From Spirosoma aerolatum (GTDB lineage Bacteria > Bacteroidota > Bacteroidia > Cytophagales > Spirosomataceae): a stretch of DNA of 64,000 bases. The DNA lies in NCBI RefSeq assembly GCF_002056795.1, contig NZ_CP020104.1:4659501-4723500 (forward strand), in the 5' to 3' direction. Made by a program: the position numbers and the translations under genes. The notes under the pieces were generated by a model that saw only the letters and a list, made by a program, of their open reading frames with translations, had not been told where the DNA came from and searched no databases. This document shows positions 36,651 through 45,662 of the stretch, piece by piece (positions within the stretch are counted from its first letter, which is position 1; every line of letters starts with the position of its first letter).

Positions 36651-38225
36651 TTACGATTTGGTGTCAACCAGTTTAAGAGCCTCATCGTCCTTATATTTCT
36701 TTATCTGCTCCGTCAGTTTCTTTTTCAAATCGGCCGTAATGGCTTCGTAGCCTTTCTGGCCGTACAAATTATGCAGGTTGTGCGGGTCTTTTTTGATGTC
36801 GTACAGTTCCCAGAAATCCTTCGGACCGTAAAAACGTGCCAATGTGTATTGCTCGGTTCGGATGCCAAAATGGGGGGATACGTGGTGCGGCTGCGGGAAC
36901 TCATAATAATGATAATACGCTTCCTTTCGCCAATTTGTCTTTTCGCCTTTCAGTAATGGCAGAAACGATTCGCCCTGAATATAGCTTGGAATAGCCGTAC
37001 CAGTCAGGTTGAGGATCGTCGGAGCCCAGTCGATATTCGATACCAGTTGGTTGATGTGCGTATGGGGTTTGATCACTCCCGGATACCGAATTACAAAGGG
37101 CGTTTTCAGCGATTCTTCGTAAATCCAGCGTTTGTCGAACCAGCCATGCTCGCCCATGTAAAATCCCTGGTCGGATGCATACACCACTACGGTGTTTTTC
37201 GCCAGGCCTGTTTTATCCAGATAATCCAGCAATTCGCCAATGTTTCGATCCAATGAATTGGCTACTGACAGATAATCTTTCAGATAGCGCTGGTACTTCC
37301 ACTCGACCAGGGCTTTACCTGTTAACTTTTTCTCGTCAAACTCCCGGCTAATTTTATCATAGTAGGCCTGAAAAGGTTTACGTTGTTCGGGGGTAAACCG
37401 ATTGTAGCCATTGAAGGCGCCCTTATTGTCATAATCGAGATGAACTTTCAGATCCTCTTTAAGCCGCATCGTTTTATCGATGGTCATATCCTGATCCTGA
37501 GCCGCTAAGCGTCCTGCATAATCGTCATAAAAGGTTGGCGGAATGGGAAAGGTGCGGTTATCATACGCCCCCAGATCAGGAATATCGGGCAGCCACTCGC
37601 GGTGGGTAGCTTTGTGACCGACGACCAGGAAAAATGGCTTCGATTCGTCGCGCTGCTTCAGCCAGTCGAGCGACAGTTTCGTAATGACGTTGGTCACATA
37701 GCCCGGATACCGTACCGTTTCATTCTTAGAATTCACAAAATCGGAATTGTAGTAATGGCCATGTCCGGGTAGTACGTTCAGGTAATCGAAACCATGCGGT
37801 AGTGCACCCAGGTGCATTTTCCCAACCCAGGCCGTCTGATAGCCATTCTTCTGCAACTCTTCGGGAAATACCGACTGCCGGATATCGAACACCTTCTCAT
37901 TGAGTTTGTACCCATTCACGTGGCTAAACTGGCCCGTAAGTAGCGTAGCCCGGCTGGGGCCACAAATGGAATTGGTCACAATGTTAGTATGCAAAATAGC
38001 GCCCTCGCTGGCAATCCGGTCGATATTGGGTGTTTTAGCCAGTTTGCTTCCATACGCGCTGATGGCCTGATGCGTATGGTCGTCGGAGAAAATAAAAATA
38101 ATGTTCGGACGGGCGGGTTTCTGAACAGTAGCCGATTTTTCAGGTAAATAACCGGGGGCGACAAACAGCAAGGTGCCCAAAGCAGCCAGCCCTGCCACGG
38201 ACTTAGCCATCAGTTTCAATGTCAT
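36651..38225 (-). CDS. Type I sulfatase, Cys type, exported
   Basis: A 524-residue alkaline-phosphatase-superfamily hydrolase. A signal peptide (VAGLAALGTLLFVAPG) is followed by metal-binding NIIFIFSDDH and the sulfatase signature CGPSRATLLTG, with Cys88 the residue to be changed to formylglycine. Other conserved parts are GKMHLG and YASDQGFYMGEHG. It resembles glycosaminoglycan or fucan-type sulfatases, but the substrate is not certain. The formylglycine-generating enzyme is encoded just downstream. Confidence 0.93.
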   Translation of the reverse strand: MTLKLMAKSVAGLAALGTLLFVAPGYLPEKSATVQKPARPNIIFIFSDDHTHQAISAYGSKLAKTPNIDRIASEGAILHTNIVTNSICGPSRATLLTGQFSHVNGYKLNEKVFDIRQSVFPEELQKNGYQTAWVGKMHLGALPHGFDYLNVLPGHGHYYNSDFVNSKNETVRYPGYVTNVITKLSLDWLKQRDESKPFFLVVGHKATHREWLPDIPDLGAYDNRTFPIPPTFYDDYAGRLAAQDQDMTIDKTMRLKEDLKVHLDYDNKGAFNGYNRFTPEQRKPFQAYYDKISREFDEKKLTGKALVEWKYQRYLKDYLSVANSLDRNIGELLDYLDKTGLAKNTVVVYASDQGFYMGEHGWFDKRWIYEESLKTPFVIRYPGVIKPHTHINQLVSNIDWAPTILNLTGTAIPSYIQGESFLPLLKGEKTNWRKEAYYHYYEFPQPHHVSPHFGIRTEQYTLARFYGPKDFWELYDIKKDPHNLHNLYGQKGYEAITADLKKKLTEQIKKYKDDEALKLVDTKS

Positions 38226-38257
38226 ACACTCGAAGGGTTTATTAGAACAAAAGTCGT

Positions 38258-38368
38258 TTATTTCCGGAATTTAACCTCAGCGCTGGGTAAATAGCCGATC
38301 CGTTGCGCCACCACCTGTAATGAATCGTCCGATTGTAACGCCAATTTCTCTCCGCCATACACCTGTTA
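38258..38368 (-). pseudogene. Possible remnant of a C-terminal coding region
   Basis: On the minus strand, an open stretch of about 36 codons ends in TAA (38258-38260) and reads like coding sequence (YGGEKLALQSDDSLQVVAQ then IGYLPSAEVKFRK). A stop codon lies just upstream and no start is available, so it is not an intact gene. It may be the residue of a deleted gene between the EamA and sulfatase genes. A chance frame is possible. Confidence 0.3.
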
Positions 38369-38391
38369 GTCCGGCAAGAAAACAAACGGGA

Positions 38392-39309
38392 TTATACCCG
38401 AAGCGAGGCTAACTCCTGCCAGGAAATCAGGCTAATTGCTACAATAGCTAAGCCCAGGCCAAGTTTATTGGCCGTCGAGAGCGATTCTTTAAGGAACAGA
38501 GCGGCCATAAGGGCAGCCAGCAGAATAACACCGATGTTGTAGAGTGGATACACAAAGGCGCCATTTCCGCCAAATGCCGACAGGGCCATAACCAGCGTAT
38601 AGAAACTCAGAAAATTGGGAATACCCAGCGAAACAGCTCCAACCAGATTACGGGGATGAATCCGCTCTTTTCCCTGAATGAGTCGGATGATCAGCATCAA
38701 CAAACCTGCGACGATTGCCCCGATCACCATAGTCAGGGTTACCTGAATGGTTTTATCGGTCGAAGGAATATAGTGCAGGTTCATGTAGTTGATCATGGTG
38801 TTGGTGGCACCATAAAATAGGAATACGCCTATTGGCAGCAGGACATTGGCTCCCAATCGGCCACGCTTTGCGCTGGGGTCAGATGCCGATTCAGGCTTAT
38901 ACGTACTTAACCCAACCGCCACAACGGCCAGGACAAGACCAAAGTAGTTCAGGGCATCGAACACCTTCCCTCCTGTTTTAAAGACAAACAGGCTGAAGCA
39001 CACCGGTACCACCAGCGAAAGATTGTTCGCCAGCGACGTCGCCGTAATACCCATCCGCTGTGTCGATGCCCCCGACAGCATGAATGTAAGGATGAAGCCA
39101 ACCCCCAGGCCAAATGCCAGCCAGGTCCAGGTCTGCGAAAAATCAATGGTAAACGACTGCCCGGCGGGTAAGAGCAGCAATCCAGTGAGAAAGCAAACCG
39201 GGTAGTTGAACACAATGGCCTGAAACGTATCGACCTGGTAGCGGGGAAATATCCGAAAATTCAGCAGCAACAGCACCGAAAGCAGGATGCTAAGGGCTAA
39301 AAAGAGCAT
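38392..39309 (-). CDS. EamA/DMT-superfamily permease
   Basis: A 305-residue protein with about ten hydrophobic helices in two halves, the layout of drug/metabolite transporters. MRTF-like metal or nucleotide motifs are absent. The last helix pair (LAALMAALFLKESLSTANKLGLGLAIVAISLIS) is typical of the family, with the Glu in LFLKE conserved. Substrate unknown. Confidence 0.9.
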   Translation of the reverse strand: MLFLALSILLSVLLLLNFRIFPRYQVDTFQAIVFNYPVCFLTGLLLLPAGQSFTIDFSQTWTWLAFGLGVGFILTFMLSGASTQRMGITATSLANNLSLVVPVCFSLFVFKTGGKVFDALNYFGLVLAVVAVGLSTYKPESASDPSAKRGRLGANVLLPIGVFLFYGATNTMINYMNLHYIPSTDKTIQVTLTMVIGAIVAGLLMLIIRLIQGKERIHPRNLVGAVSLGIPNFLSFYTLVMALSAFGGNGAFVYPLYNIGVILLAALMAALFLKESLSTANKLGLGLAIVAISLISWQELASLRV

Positions 39310-39327
39310 GAGCGAACGTAAGATTGG

Positions 39328-39335
39328 TAATTTTG
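39328..39335 (+). promoter_or_regulatory. -7 box (TAATTTTG)
   Basis: TAATTTTG matches TAnnTTTG and lies 66 nt before the ATG of the beta-barrel gene, in the gap divergent from the EamA gene. No -33 TTG is obvious. Confidence 0.4.
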
Positions 39336-39401
39336 GGGCTAAGTTAACGGGTCCAATCGGTTGTCGGTGTATCTTTCCTGCCCGAACTCAGCGGTTTCAG
39401 T

Positions 39402-40073
39402 ATGAACAGGACGTTGTGTCTTTTGCTTGCCTTACTCATTTCTCCAATCGCATTGGCTTTCGGTCAGAAAAAGCTGTCTCTTTCGGCAGCGATCTCCCCT
39501 ACTTTTTCTCATACAGTATACAAATTCCGGTATCTCTACCCAGAAAGCGATGGGCAGATTGTGGAGCCTGTTTTCCTGAACGGCAGCCGCTGGGCAACCG
39601 GCTTTTCGGCTGGGGTATCCGTCATTCGGGACTATGCCCCCGGCTGGTCATACTCATCGGGTATCTGGTTTCAGCAGCTTACCATACGGCAGGAACGGCA
39701 ACCCACAGCAGGCGAAGGCACCATCGCGCTTCACAAACGGGTCGTCCGATTTCCAATCCAACTCAATTATTACTCATCGCTCAAACGATTGTCCCCCTTT
39801 TTCTCAATGGGTTTCCTGGTCGATCTCCCCATAACCTCGCGGGTGGTCGTAAAGCGAACGGGTGAATCGACCCAATATTTACGGCTACTCGATAAACCGC
39901 GACCTATCTTTCTGGGGTTACTGGGTGCAGGGGCTCGCTATAAACTGACCGATCGGTATACATTATCAGCCCAACCCGTATGGAGTTATAACTTTGGGCA
40001 ATTAGGCGGAGCTAACACGCACGACAACTCATTTGAAGTCAGCCTGTTGATGCACGCGGCCTACGCATTTTGA
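39402..40073 (+). CDS. Outer-membrane beta-barrel protein
   Basis: A 223-residue exported protein. Signal peptide LCLLLALLISPIALAFGQ is followed by alternating strands ending in aromatic residues (for example YTLSAQPVWSYNFGQ and FEVSLLMHAAYAF at the C-terminus, ending in Phe). This is typical of PorT-like or OmpW-like small barrels of Bacteroidota. Function unknown. Confidence 0.8.
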   Translation: MNRTLCLLLALLISPIALAFGQKKLSLSAAISPTFSHTVYKFRYLYPESDGQIVEPVFLNGSRWATGFSAGVSVIRDYAPGWSYSSGIWFQQLTIRQERQPTAGEGTIALHKRVVRFPIQLNYYSSLKRLSPFFSMGFLVDLPITSRVVVKRTGESTQYLRLLDKPRPIFLGLLGAGARYKLTDRYTLSAQPVWSYNFGQLGGANTHDNSFEVSLLMHAAYAF

Positions 40074-40142
40074 AAACGTTAACAGCGGGTGCAACCCCAG
40101 CCCGACATACGGCATCTTTACATAAACTTCTAGCCTTTGTCC

Positions 40143-41258
40143 ATGCTAACACGTTTTACACCTACCTGCTGGCTTCTGTTTATACTGGTGTTGTCGCTTA
40201 CACCTACCTTACTCCCTGCGCAAACTAAGGAACTGGAAAGGAATCCAGCTCAGTTCGACGCCTTCATCGACCAACTGATGAAACGGGATAGCATACCGGG
40301 TCTGTCCATCGCCATCATCCGGCAGAATAAGCTAGTGTATCACAAAGGTTATGGTCTTACCCGCTCCGATTCGACCCAGAAAGTAACCTCCGAAACCATT
40401 TTCGAAGCTGCTTCGCTTACTAAACCTACGTTTGCCTACGCTGTTCTGCAACTGGTGGACCAAGGATTGCTTGACCTGGACAAACCCTTGTGTGAGTACC
40501 TTCCCTACTCTGATGTAGCGACTGATGAGCGTTATAAAAAAATCACGGCCCGACTGGTTCTGAGCCACCGAAGTGGCTTACCGAACTGGCGTAAAAACCG
40601 ACGTTCTTCTGAGCTTGCTATGCTGCGTACGCCCGGCGAACGATTCGGGTATTCGGGCGAAGGTTTTGTGTATCTGCAAAAAGTGGTTGAAAAAATTACG
40701 GGCAAGCCCATCAACGAATTCATGGAAGAGCGGGTACTAAACCCACTGGGCATGACCAACAGCGGTTATGTCTGGAAGCCCACATTCGATTCACACGTTG
40801 CCCTACCCCATTACGAAGGCGATAACGTTGGCGAAAAATATAAACCCGATCAGGCGAATATGGCCTACTCCTTACAAACCTCGGCCAACGACTACGCCAA
40901 ATTCATACTGGCCATTCTTACACCAAAGGGCCTGAAAGCGTCAACTGTTGATCAGATACTCAGTCAGCAAACGCAGCTCCCAACCCGCTTTTCGGGCGAT
41001 TCCTTATCGACCCGGTTGTACTGGGGACTCGGCTTCGGGCTGGAACGCACACCCAACGATACCTATTTCTGGCACTGGGGCGACAATGGAGCGTTCAAAT
41101 GTTATCTAGTTGGCAGTCGTAGCCGCAAAGATGCCGTTGTATACTTTACCAATTCAGCCACTGGCCTACGATTAATCAGCGACATCACCAAACAGGTAAT
41201 GGGCTACGATCCGGCAACGTCTGGCTTCCTGGGCTACCAAACCCCTAGAAAGCCATAA
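40143..41258 (+). CDS. Class C beta-lactamase-like serine hydrolase, exported
   Basis: A 371-residue protein with a signal peptide (WLLFILVLSLTPTLLPAQ). The active-site motifs of the penicillin-binding-like fold are visible: SLTK (Ser91, Lys94), YSG in RFGYSGEGF, and HWGDNGAF near the C-terminus. Relatives include esterases, D-aminopeptidases and beta-lactamases; the actual substrate is open. ATG at 40143 is preferred to a TTG at 40137. Confidence 0.9.
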   Translation: MLTRFTPTCWLLFILVLSLTPTLLPAQTKELERNPAQFDAFIDQLMKRDSIPGLSIAIIRQNKLVYHKGYGLTRSDSTQKVTSETIFEAASLTKPTFAYAVLQLVDQGLLDLDKPLCEYLPYSDVATDERYKKITARLVLSHRSGLPNWRKNRRSSELAMLRTPGERFGYSGEGFVYLQKVVEKITGKPINEFMEERVLNPLGMTNSGYVWKPTFDSHVALPHYEGDNVGEKYKPDQANMAYSLQTSANDYAKFILAILTPKGLKASTVDQILSQQTQLPTRFSGDSLSTRLYWGLGFGLERTPNDTYFWHWGDNGAFKCYLVGSRSRKDAVVYFTNSATGLRLISDITKQVMGYDPATSGFLGYQTPRKP

Positions 41259-41279
41259 ACAGGTTATTTTTTAGCCTGA

Positions 41280-42023
41280 CTACTCGGTTAACAATGAAGA
41301 TTTATCAGCCGCTATTAGTCGCATCCGGTACGCATTCATGGCGGTCCGGCCTAGTTGATTAATCAGCCGATAATTGACAACAATGCCCACCGCTGCTCCG
41401 ATACCAGGAATCAGTTGGGCCATCTTCGCCAGGTCGATATAGTCGCGATACTCCTGCTGAAAGGTTAGCCAGTCGAACTGATTGATATCTTCCGGTAATT
41501 GACGGCTGTGTTCGGGCCAGTTGGCGATGTACTCATATACCACCTGCCGACGCTCCTGGCTCGAAAAGGCCAGTTGAAAGACATACAGAATAAAAACCCG
41601 CTCGCGGTAGTCGCTCACCGAAAAACCATACAGGCTGGCAATTTCGAACAGCATTTTCATTTTTAACGCCAACAGAATGGGAAAATCGGCCAGTCCGAGC
41701 CAAAACCCACCTGCCCCGGTTACCCCACCTTCAGCCGCGCTGGTTTTCCGATAAAAATCGATCCGTTTTGCTACAGCCGCGTCGCGTTGTGTAAGTGTCT
41801 GTCCTTCTACTGGGGGCTTGTTCAGAAACTCAGCCCCAAATAAAACCGCCCGTGTCATCTGCTTAATCGTCCCTGTAATAATGGCATGGACCCGATCGGG
41901 AATGATGCGATTTATTCGGCGCTGCAACGACGTTGAGAGCTTGCCAAAGGCGGATGGCGGCTTCTGCATGGCCTGTTGCCAGCGGATCAATTCGTTTCGA
42001 ACCGCTCGTTCGTAAGCAATCAT
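41280..42023 (-). CDS. EcsC-family protein
   Basis: A 247-residue protein with the EcsC pattern: GGVTGAGGFWLGLADFPILLALKMKML, and near the end AQLIPGIGAAVGIVVNYRLINQLG. One or two amphipathic or membrane-associated segments are likely. EcsC was first described with a Bacillus ABC transporter, but its role is unknown. It is convergent with the serine hydrolase gene, with 21 nt between them. Confidence 0.88.
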   Translation of the reverse strand: MIAYERAVRNELIRWQQAMQKPPSAFGKLSTSLQRRINRIIPDRVHAIITGTIKQMTRAVLFGAEFLNKPPVEGQTLTQRDAAVAKRIDFYRKTSAAEGGVTGAGGFWLGLADFPILLALKMKMLFEIASLYGFSVSDYRERVFILYVFQLAFSSQERRQVVYEYIANWPEHSRQLPEDINQFDWLTFQQEYRDYIDLAKMAQLIPGIGAAVGIVVNYRLINQLGRTAMNAYRMRLIAADKSSLLTE

Positions 42024-42084
42024 ACTGTTATTTTTAACTAAAAAGTAATATCTTGAGCGAATTAAACCTGTGGTCAGGCTGTTG

Positions 42085-42092
42085 TAAGTTTG
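42085..42092 (+). promoter_or_regulatory. -7 box (TAAGTTTG) before the L,D-transpeptidase gene
   Basis: TAAGTTTG fits TAnnTTTG exactly and lies 42 nt before the ATG at 42134. It also shows that the upstream in-frame TTG at 42053 would not be transcribed from this promoter. Confidence 0.45.
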
Positions 42093-42133
42093 TACATCCT
42101 CATAAACCCATAAACAATTACTTATTTATTGGC

Positions 42134-42862
42134 ATGAAGAATGTTTTTTTGCTTTTGGTAGGTTTGTCCATAGTTTATTTGGCTACCACCGGATACAAAT
42201 CCACTCGTAACGTTACTCTAGCAGCCGCAGCGCCTAAGGCGGCAACGACATTAAAACTTAATTCAACGGGGCATCTCGCTATTTATGACCAACTTAACTT
42301 AGCACAGACCGGTTTACAGCGTAGTGTTTTTGAATATGCCCTCCGTGGCTGGCAGAAAATGGACACGGCCAAATCCATGCTGACGATAGTCGATCTGAGC
42401 CAACCCTCGAATCGTAAACGACTCTATGTGGTGGATTTGTTCAACAAAAAGCTGCTTTTCAACACCTATGTTGCGCATGGACGAAACTCAGGCGATCTGG
42501 TGGCTAATCAATTCTCTAATACGCAGTCCTCGTTTCAGTCGAGCCTGGGCTTTTATCAGACCCTGAGCACCTACATGGGTAAACACGGTTTGTCGCTCCA
42601 ACTGAAAGGACTGGAGAAAGGCTTTAACGACAATGTCTACAATCGAAATATTGTCCTTCACGGAGCCGATTATGTTTGTGAAGACATTATTCGAAAAACT
42701 GGGCGTTTAGGCCGCAGTCAGGGTTGCCCAGCCGTTCCCTATGCCGACTCGAAAGGCATTATACAGGCGGTCAAAGGTGGTTCCTGCCTATTCGTCTATG
42801 CGCCCAATTCAGACTATCTGGCTCAGTCGACTTACTTAGCCCAGCCATACACGTCTTTATAA
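42134..42862 (+). CDS. Murein L,D-transpeptidase catalytic domain protein, exported
   Basis: A 242-residue protein. The N-terminus is a signal sequence or anchor (MKNVFLLLVGLSIVYLATTGY). The catalytic part has LVYVVDL-like strands (KRLYVVDLFNKKLLF), then VLHGADYV and GRSQGCPAVPY with the catalytic Cys. It should cross-link or remodel peptidoglycan. ATG at 42134 chosen over TTG at 42053. Its last 31 nt overlap the 3' end of the opposite L,D-transpeptidase gene. Confidence 0.88.
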   Translation: MKNVFLLLVGLSIVYLATTGYKSTRNVTLAAAAPKAATTLKLNSTGHLAIYDQLNLAQTGLQRSVFEYALRGWQKMDTAKSMLTIVDLSQPSNRKRLYVVDLFNKKLLFNTYVAHGRNSGDLVANQFSNTQSSFQSSLGFYQTLSTYMGKHGLSLQLKGLEKGFNDNVYNRNIVLHGADYVCEDIIRKTGRLGRSQGCPAVPYADSKGIIQAVKGGSCLFVYAPNSDYLAQSTYLAQPYTSL

Positions 42863-44058
42863 AACCGAAGTTTTCCTGTGGCATCTACATCGGCAAGATT
42901 ATAGGTGATAAATACCGGAAATGGCTTTGGAATTTTCAGAACGCGGGGCTTCTGGTCAATCAGGCATTTATTCATGAAATCATCGTCGAAGGTTTGTTCG
43001 CCCAATATCAGGTTGGCGAGTTCAACGGGTTTTTGCACACGCACACAGCCATGACTCCGCCAGCGGTCGCTGGTGAGCTTGAATAAGTCGCGGCTATTGG
43101 TATCGTGCAGATAGATCGCAAGCGGGTTAGCCAGATCGAACTTCAATAACCCCAGTGAGTTTTCGCAGCCTGAAGCCTGCCGAATCCGATAGGGGAAATT
43201 GGTTTCCGTAATGCCGTCCCAGTCAACCTCTTCCGGGTCAACTTCACGGTTACGCTCGTCCAGGACCTGAAAATTCTGGTTGTACAGGTACGCTACATCA
43301 CGCTTTACGTGGGGAACAATCTCGTCAAGAGCAATATTCTGGGGAACGTTCCAGTACGGATAGGCTATAATATCCTGAATGTAGGTCGTCATGCAGGGAG
43401 TTCGTCGATCGGGTTTCCCCGTAATGACCTGCATGGGTAGTAAGCGTTTCCCTGACCGATTAAATACATTCAGCTCGCCCGCCGGGATATTGACGATCAC
43501 AAACTGATCAGGATTGAACCGATTGACATACCGATAGAAATTAAGCGTTTGCCGAATCAATCGCAGAGAATCCGAACTTGTAGCCTTTCCTGCGGCTCGT
43601 TTACGCAGTCGGTTATAGTGCCCGACCAGCTTCGCGTAGGGTTCAAAGGCCATCAACGATGTTTTGACCTGCCCCACCTGAATCGCATCTGTCTTTTCGG
43701 CCCAGGCCGAATCGACGGCTTCTTTCAGGCCATTGAACGCCAGTTGCGACGGTTTCTTTCCGTACCGGGCTTCTAACAGTAACTGCGTTAAGTTGGCATC
43801 AATTTCAGCTTTATCAAGCATTTTAGGTGTACTGAATCGACTGGTATCAATACCGATCGAATCGGCATATAAACACAATTGATGCAGGGTCAAAGCGGCC
43901 TGTCTGACAACCTTTTCGTCCTGCTTTCGCTTTTGTTCCACACGCGCAGCCTGTTCACGGTCGGCCTTTCGGGTATTCCACCATCGCCCAACAAAAAAAA
44001 GGATAATTATTCCTACCCCTATCGCTACGCCTATGATAATTTTCTTCTGCTTTTCCAT
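42832..44058 (-). CDS. YkuD-family L,D-transpeptidase, membrane anchored
   Basis: A 408-residue protein with one N-terminal membrane helix (IIIGVAIGVGIIILFFVG), then a helical region with the Arg/Lys-rich segment NTRKADREQAARVEQKRK, and a C-terminal YkuD domain. The catalytic motif is HDTNSRDLF followed by RSHGCVRVQKP. It belongs to the large YcbB-like group. Its stop overlaps the tail of the plus-strand L,D-transpeptidase by 31 nt, although the two proteins are of different subfamilies. Confidence 0.92.
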   Translation of the reverse strand: MEKQKKIIIGVAIGVGIIILFFVGRWWNTRKADREQAARVEQKRKQDEKVVRQAALTLHQLCLYADSIGIDTSRFSTPKMLDKAEIDANLTQLLLEARYGKKPSQLAFNGLKEAVDSAWAEKTDAIQVGQVKTSLMAFEPYAKLVGHYNRLRKRAAGKATSSDSLRLIRQTLNFYRYVNRFNPDQFVIVNIPAGELNVFNRSGKRLLPMQVITGKPDRRTPCMTTYIQDIIAYPYWNVPQNIALDEIVPHVKRDVAYLYNQNFQVLDERNREVDPEEVDWDGITETNFPYRIRQASGCENSLGLLKFDLANPLAIYLHDTNSRDLFKLTSDRWRSHGCVRVQKPVELANLILGEQTFDDDFMNKCLIDQKPRVLKIPKPFPVFITYNLADVDATGKLRFYKDVYGWAK

Positions 44059-44143
44059 GCTGTAATGGTATGAATGGTCTATAACTACATAACGACCTAA
44101 CCGAGTCGTTGGTTATTGTTTATGGTATCCGTCATTAACGAAA

Positions 44144-44174
44144 AAAGGGCAACTCGCTTTTCGAATTGCCCTTT
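44144..44174 (-). terminator. Terminator hairpin
   Basis: A 13-bp stem with one G-U type mismatch (44144-44156 with 44162-44174) sits just after the stop codon of the small acidic protein gene on the minus strand, with a T-rich run after the stem in that direction. Confidence 0.7.
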
Positions 44175-44179
44175 CTGAT

Positions 44180-44425
44180 TTAGCTGTATGCAGGTTTGTC
44201 AATATCTGGTTTTGGATTGGGATTTCGATTGGGGTGTTTCATGCGTATGTTAGCGGCTGGTTTATCCCCATCCATATACTCATCTTCCAGTTCATCGGGA
44301 GCTAGCTCGTCGGGGTCAATCTCACTGCCTGGTCCACTGGTTCCTTCTACTGACTGATTGGCCAGACCTGCTGGCGAAATGGCCTGCTTGGCCCGAATAA
44401 TGTCGTCCTTCTCTTGATTTTCCAT
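44180..44425 (-). CDS. Small acidic disordered protein
   Basis: An 81-residue protein of low complexity: many Asp, Glu, Pro and Asn (EIDPDELAPDELEDEYMDGD; later HPNRNPNPKPDIDKP). No membrane helix or known domain. ATG at 44425 (MENQEKDDII) is preferred; an in-frame TTG exists at 44452. It has its own terminator and is likely real. Function unknown. Confidence 0.65.
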   Translation of the reverse strand: MENQEKDDIIRAKQAISPAGLANQSVEGTSGPGSEIDPDELAPDELEDEYMDGDKPAANIRMKHPNRNPNPKPDIDKPAYS

Positions 44426-44639
44426 AACAACCTCATTTTTCGTATCGGACAATGCCTTTCCTTTCTAACCCACCACCCGCCGTATTGTTTCTAAATGTAA
44501 AGGCGCTTTGAGCTAAATACGCTTTCGGAATCCCCCGGTCGTATTGTCTTATTCATAAACGGGTTTTATTTTACCAATCCAGATCGTTTATAGGCGTCTG
44601 AAAGCCAAAGAGAAGAGACTCCGTTTTCACTCCTAAACC

Positions 44640-45125
44640 ATGAATTTATTTCGAAAAGCAAACCTGAACGATGTAGCATTATTGAGCTTTTTAGCGAAAG
44701 AAACATATATCCAGGCATTTGCGCATACCTGGCCTGACCAGCAAGGGCTAGCCAACTACATCGACAAATCCTTTGCCACAGGTGTCATTGCCGATCAGTT
44801 AGCGGACCCGGATACCGAGTTTTATCTAGTGCAATTGGCCGATGAGCCTGTAGGTTATTTTAAATTTACGGTAGACAACGATACGCTGTTTCTGAGCAAA
44901 ATGTATTTTTTGCAAAAGGTCGTTGGCCAACGCTTAGGAACCCAATGCATAGCCTTTATTGATTCGGTCCGACAACAGCTTAACCTGAGCGAAATCAGGT
45001 TGGAGGTACTGGCCAGCAACGAAAAGGGCATCCGTTTTTACCAGAGAAACGGGTTTCAGGAAATCGGGCAAAAGGAGAACTATGGCGACAAGTCAAGAGG
45101 TAATCTCCTGATTATGAAAAAGTAA
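44640..45125 (+). CDS. GNAT-family N-acetyltransferase
   Basis: A 161-residue GNAT. The acetyl-CoA loop region is VVGQRLGTQCIAF, a close variant of the Q/RxxGxG/A pattern, and RLEVLASNEKGIRFYQRNGFQEIG is the typical C-terminal half. The target cannot be inferred. It leads a small same-strand group of unrelated short genes. Confidence 0.92.
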   Translation: MNLFRKANLNDVALLSFLAKETYIQAFAHTWPDQQGLANYIDKSFATGVIADQLADPDTEFYLVQLADEPVGYFKFTVDNDTLFLSKMYFLQKVVGQRLGTQCIAFIDSVRQQLNLSEIRLEVLASNEKGIRFYQRNGFQEIGQKENYGDKSRGNLLIMKK

Positions 45126-45158
45126 ACAGCTCCTTTATCCAATCAAATACCTTTACAC

Positions 45159-45572
45159 ATGGAAACTCATTCTGATTTGAGCGACGAAGCGTTTGAACAA
45201 CAATTAGAAGCCTGTACCTTACCACCAGCCATCTTTAATCACGAAGCGCACCTCCGGCTAGCCTGGATACATATCAGAAAATACGGCACTGATCAGGCCG
45301 TGGGAAACGTGTGTCGACAGTTGATTCACTATGTAAATTCATTGGGGGCCCGCGACAAATATAACCAGACGCTGACCGTTGCTGCCGTACGGGCCGTCAG
45401 CCATTTCATAAACCGATCCGACACCGACAGCTTTTATGATTTTATTCATCAGTTTCCACGGCTCAAATCCGATTTTAGAGCGTTGTTGGCGACTCATTAT
45501 CAGCTTGATATTTACAACTCCGATCTGGCGAAACGTACCTACATCGAACCCGATCTGCTCCCTTTCAGTTAA
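45159..45572 (+). CDS. Conserved hypothetical protein
   Basis: A 137-residue soluble, mostly helical protein. Notable stretches are FNHEAHLRLAWIHIRKYG and YNQTLTVAAVRAVSHFI. Two His in NHEAH could bind metal, but no family is named with confidence. It is 33 nt after the GNAT gene, so they may be co-transcribed. Confidence 0.75.
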   Translation: METHSDLSDEAFEQQLEACTLPPAIFNHEAHLRLAWIHIRKYGTDQAVGNVCRQLIHYVNSLGARDKYNQTLTVAAVRAVSHFINRSDTDSFYDFIHQFPRLKSDFRALLATHYQLDIYNSDLAKRTYIEPDLLPFS

Positions 45573-45662
45573 TTTTTTCTTTCGTTTTGTCCAATTTATA
45601 CGTTCTCATTTGTCGTATAGGTGTAGTTTAATCCAGTTGATAACCAATAAAATCAAGCACAA

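Noticed and set aside
42053..42133. Upstream TTG extension of the plus-strand L,D-transpeptidase
   Set aside because: The extension crosses a -7 box at 42085-42092 and places the signal sequence internally; the ATG at 42134 gives a normal leader.
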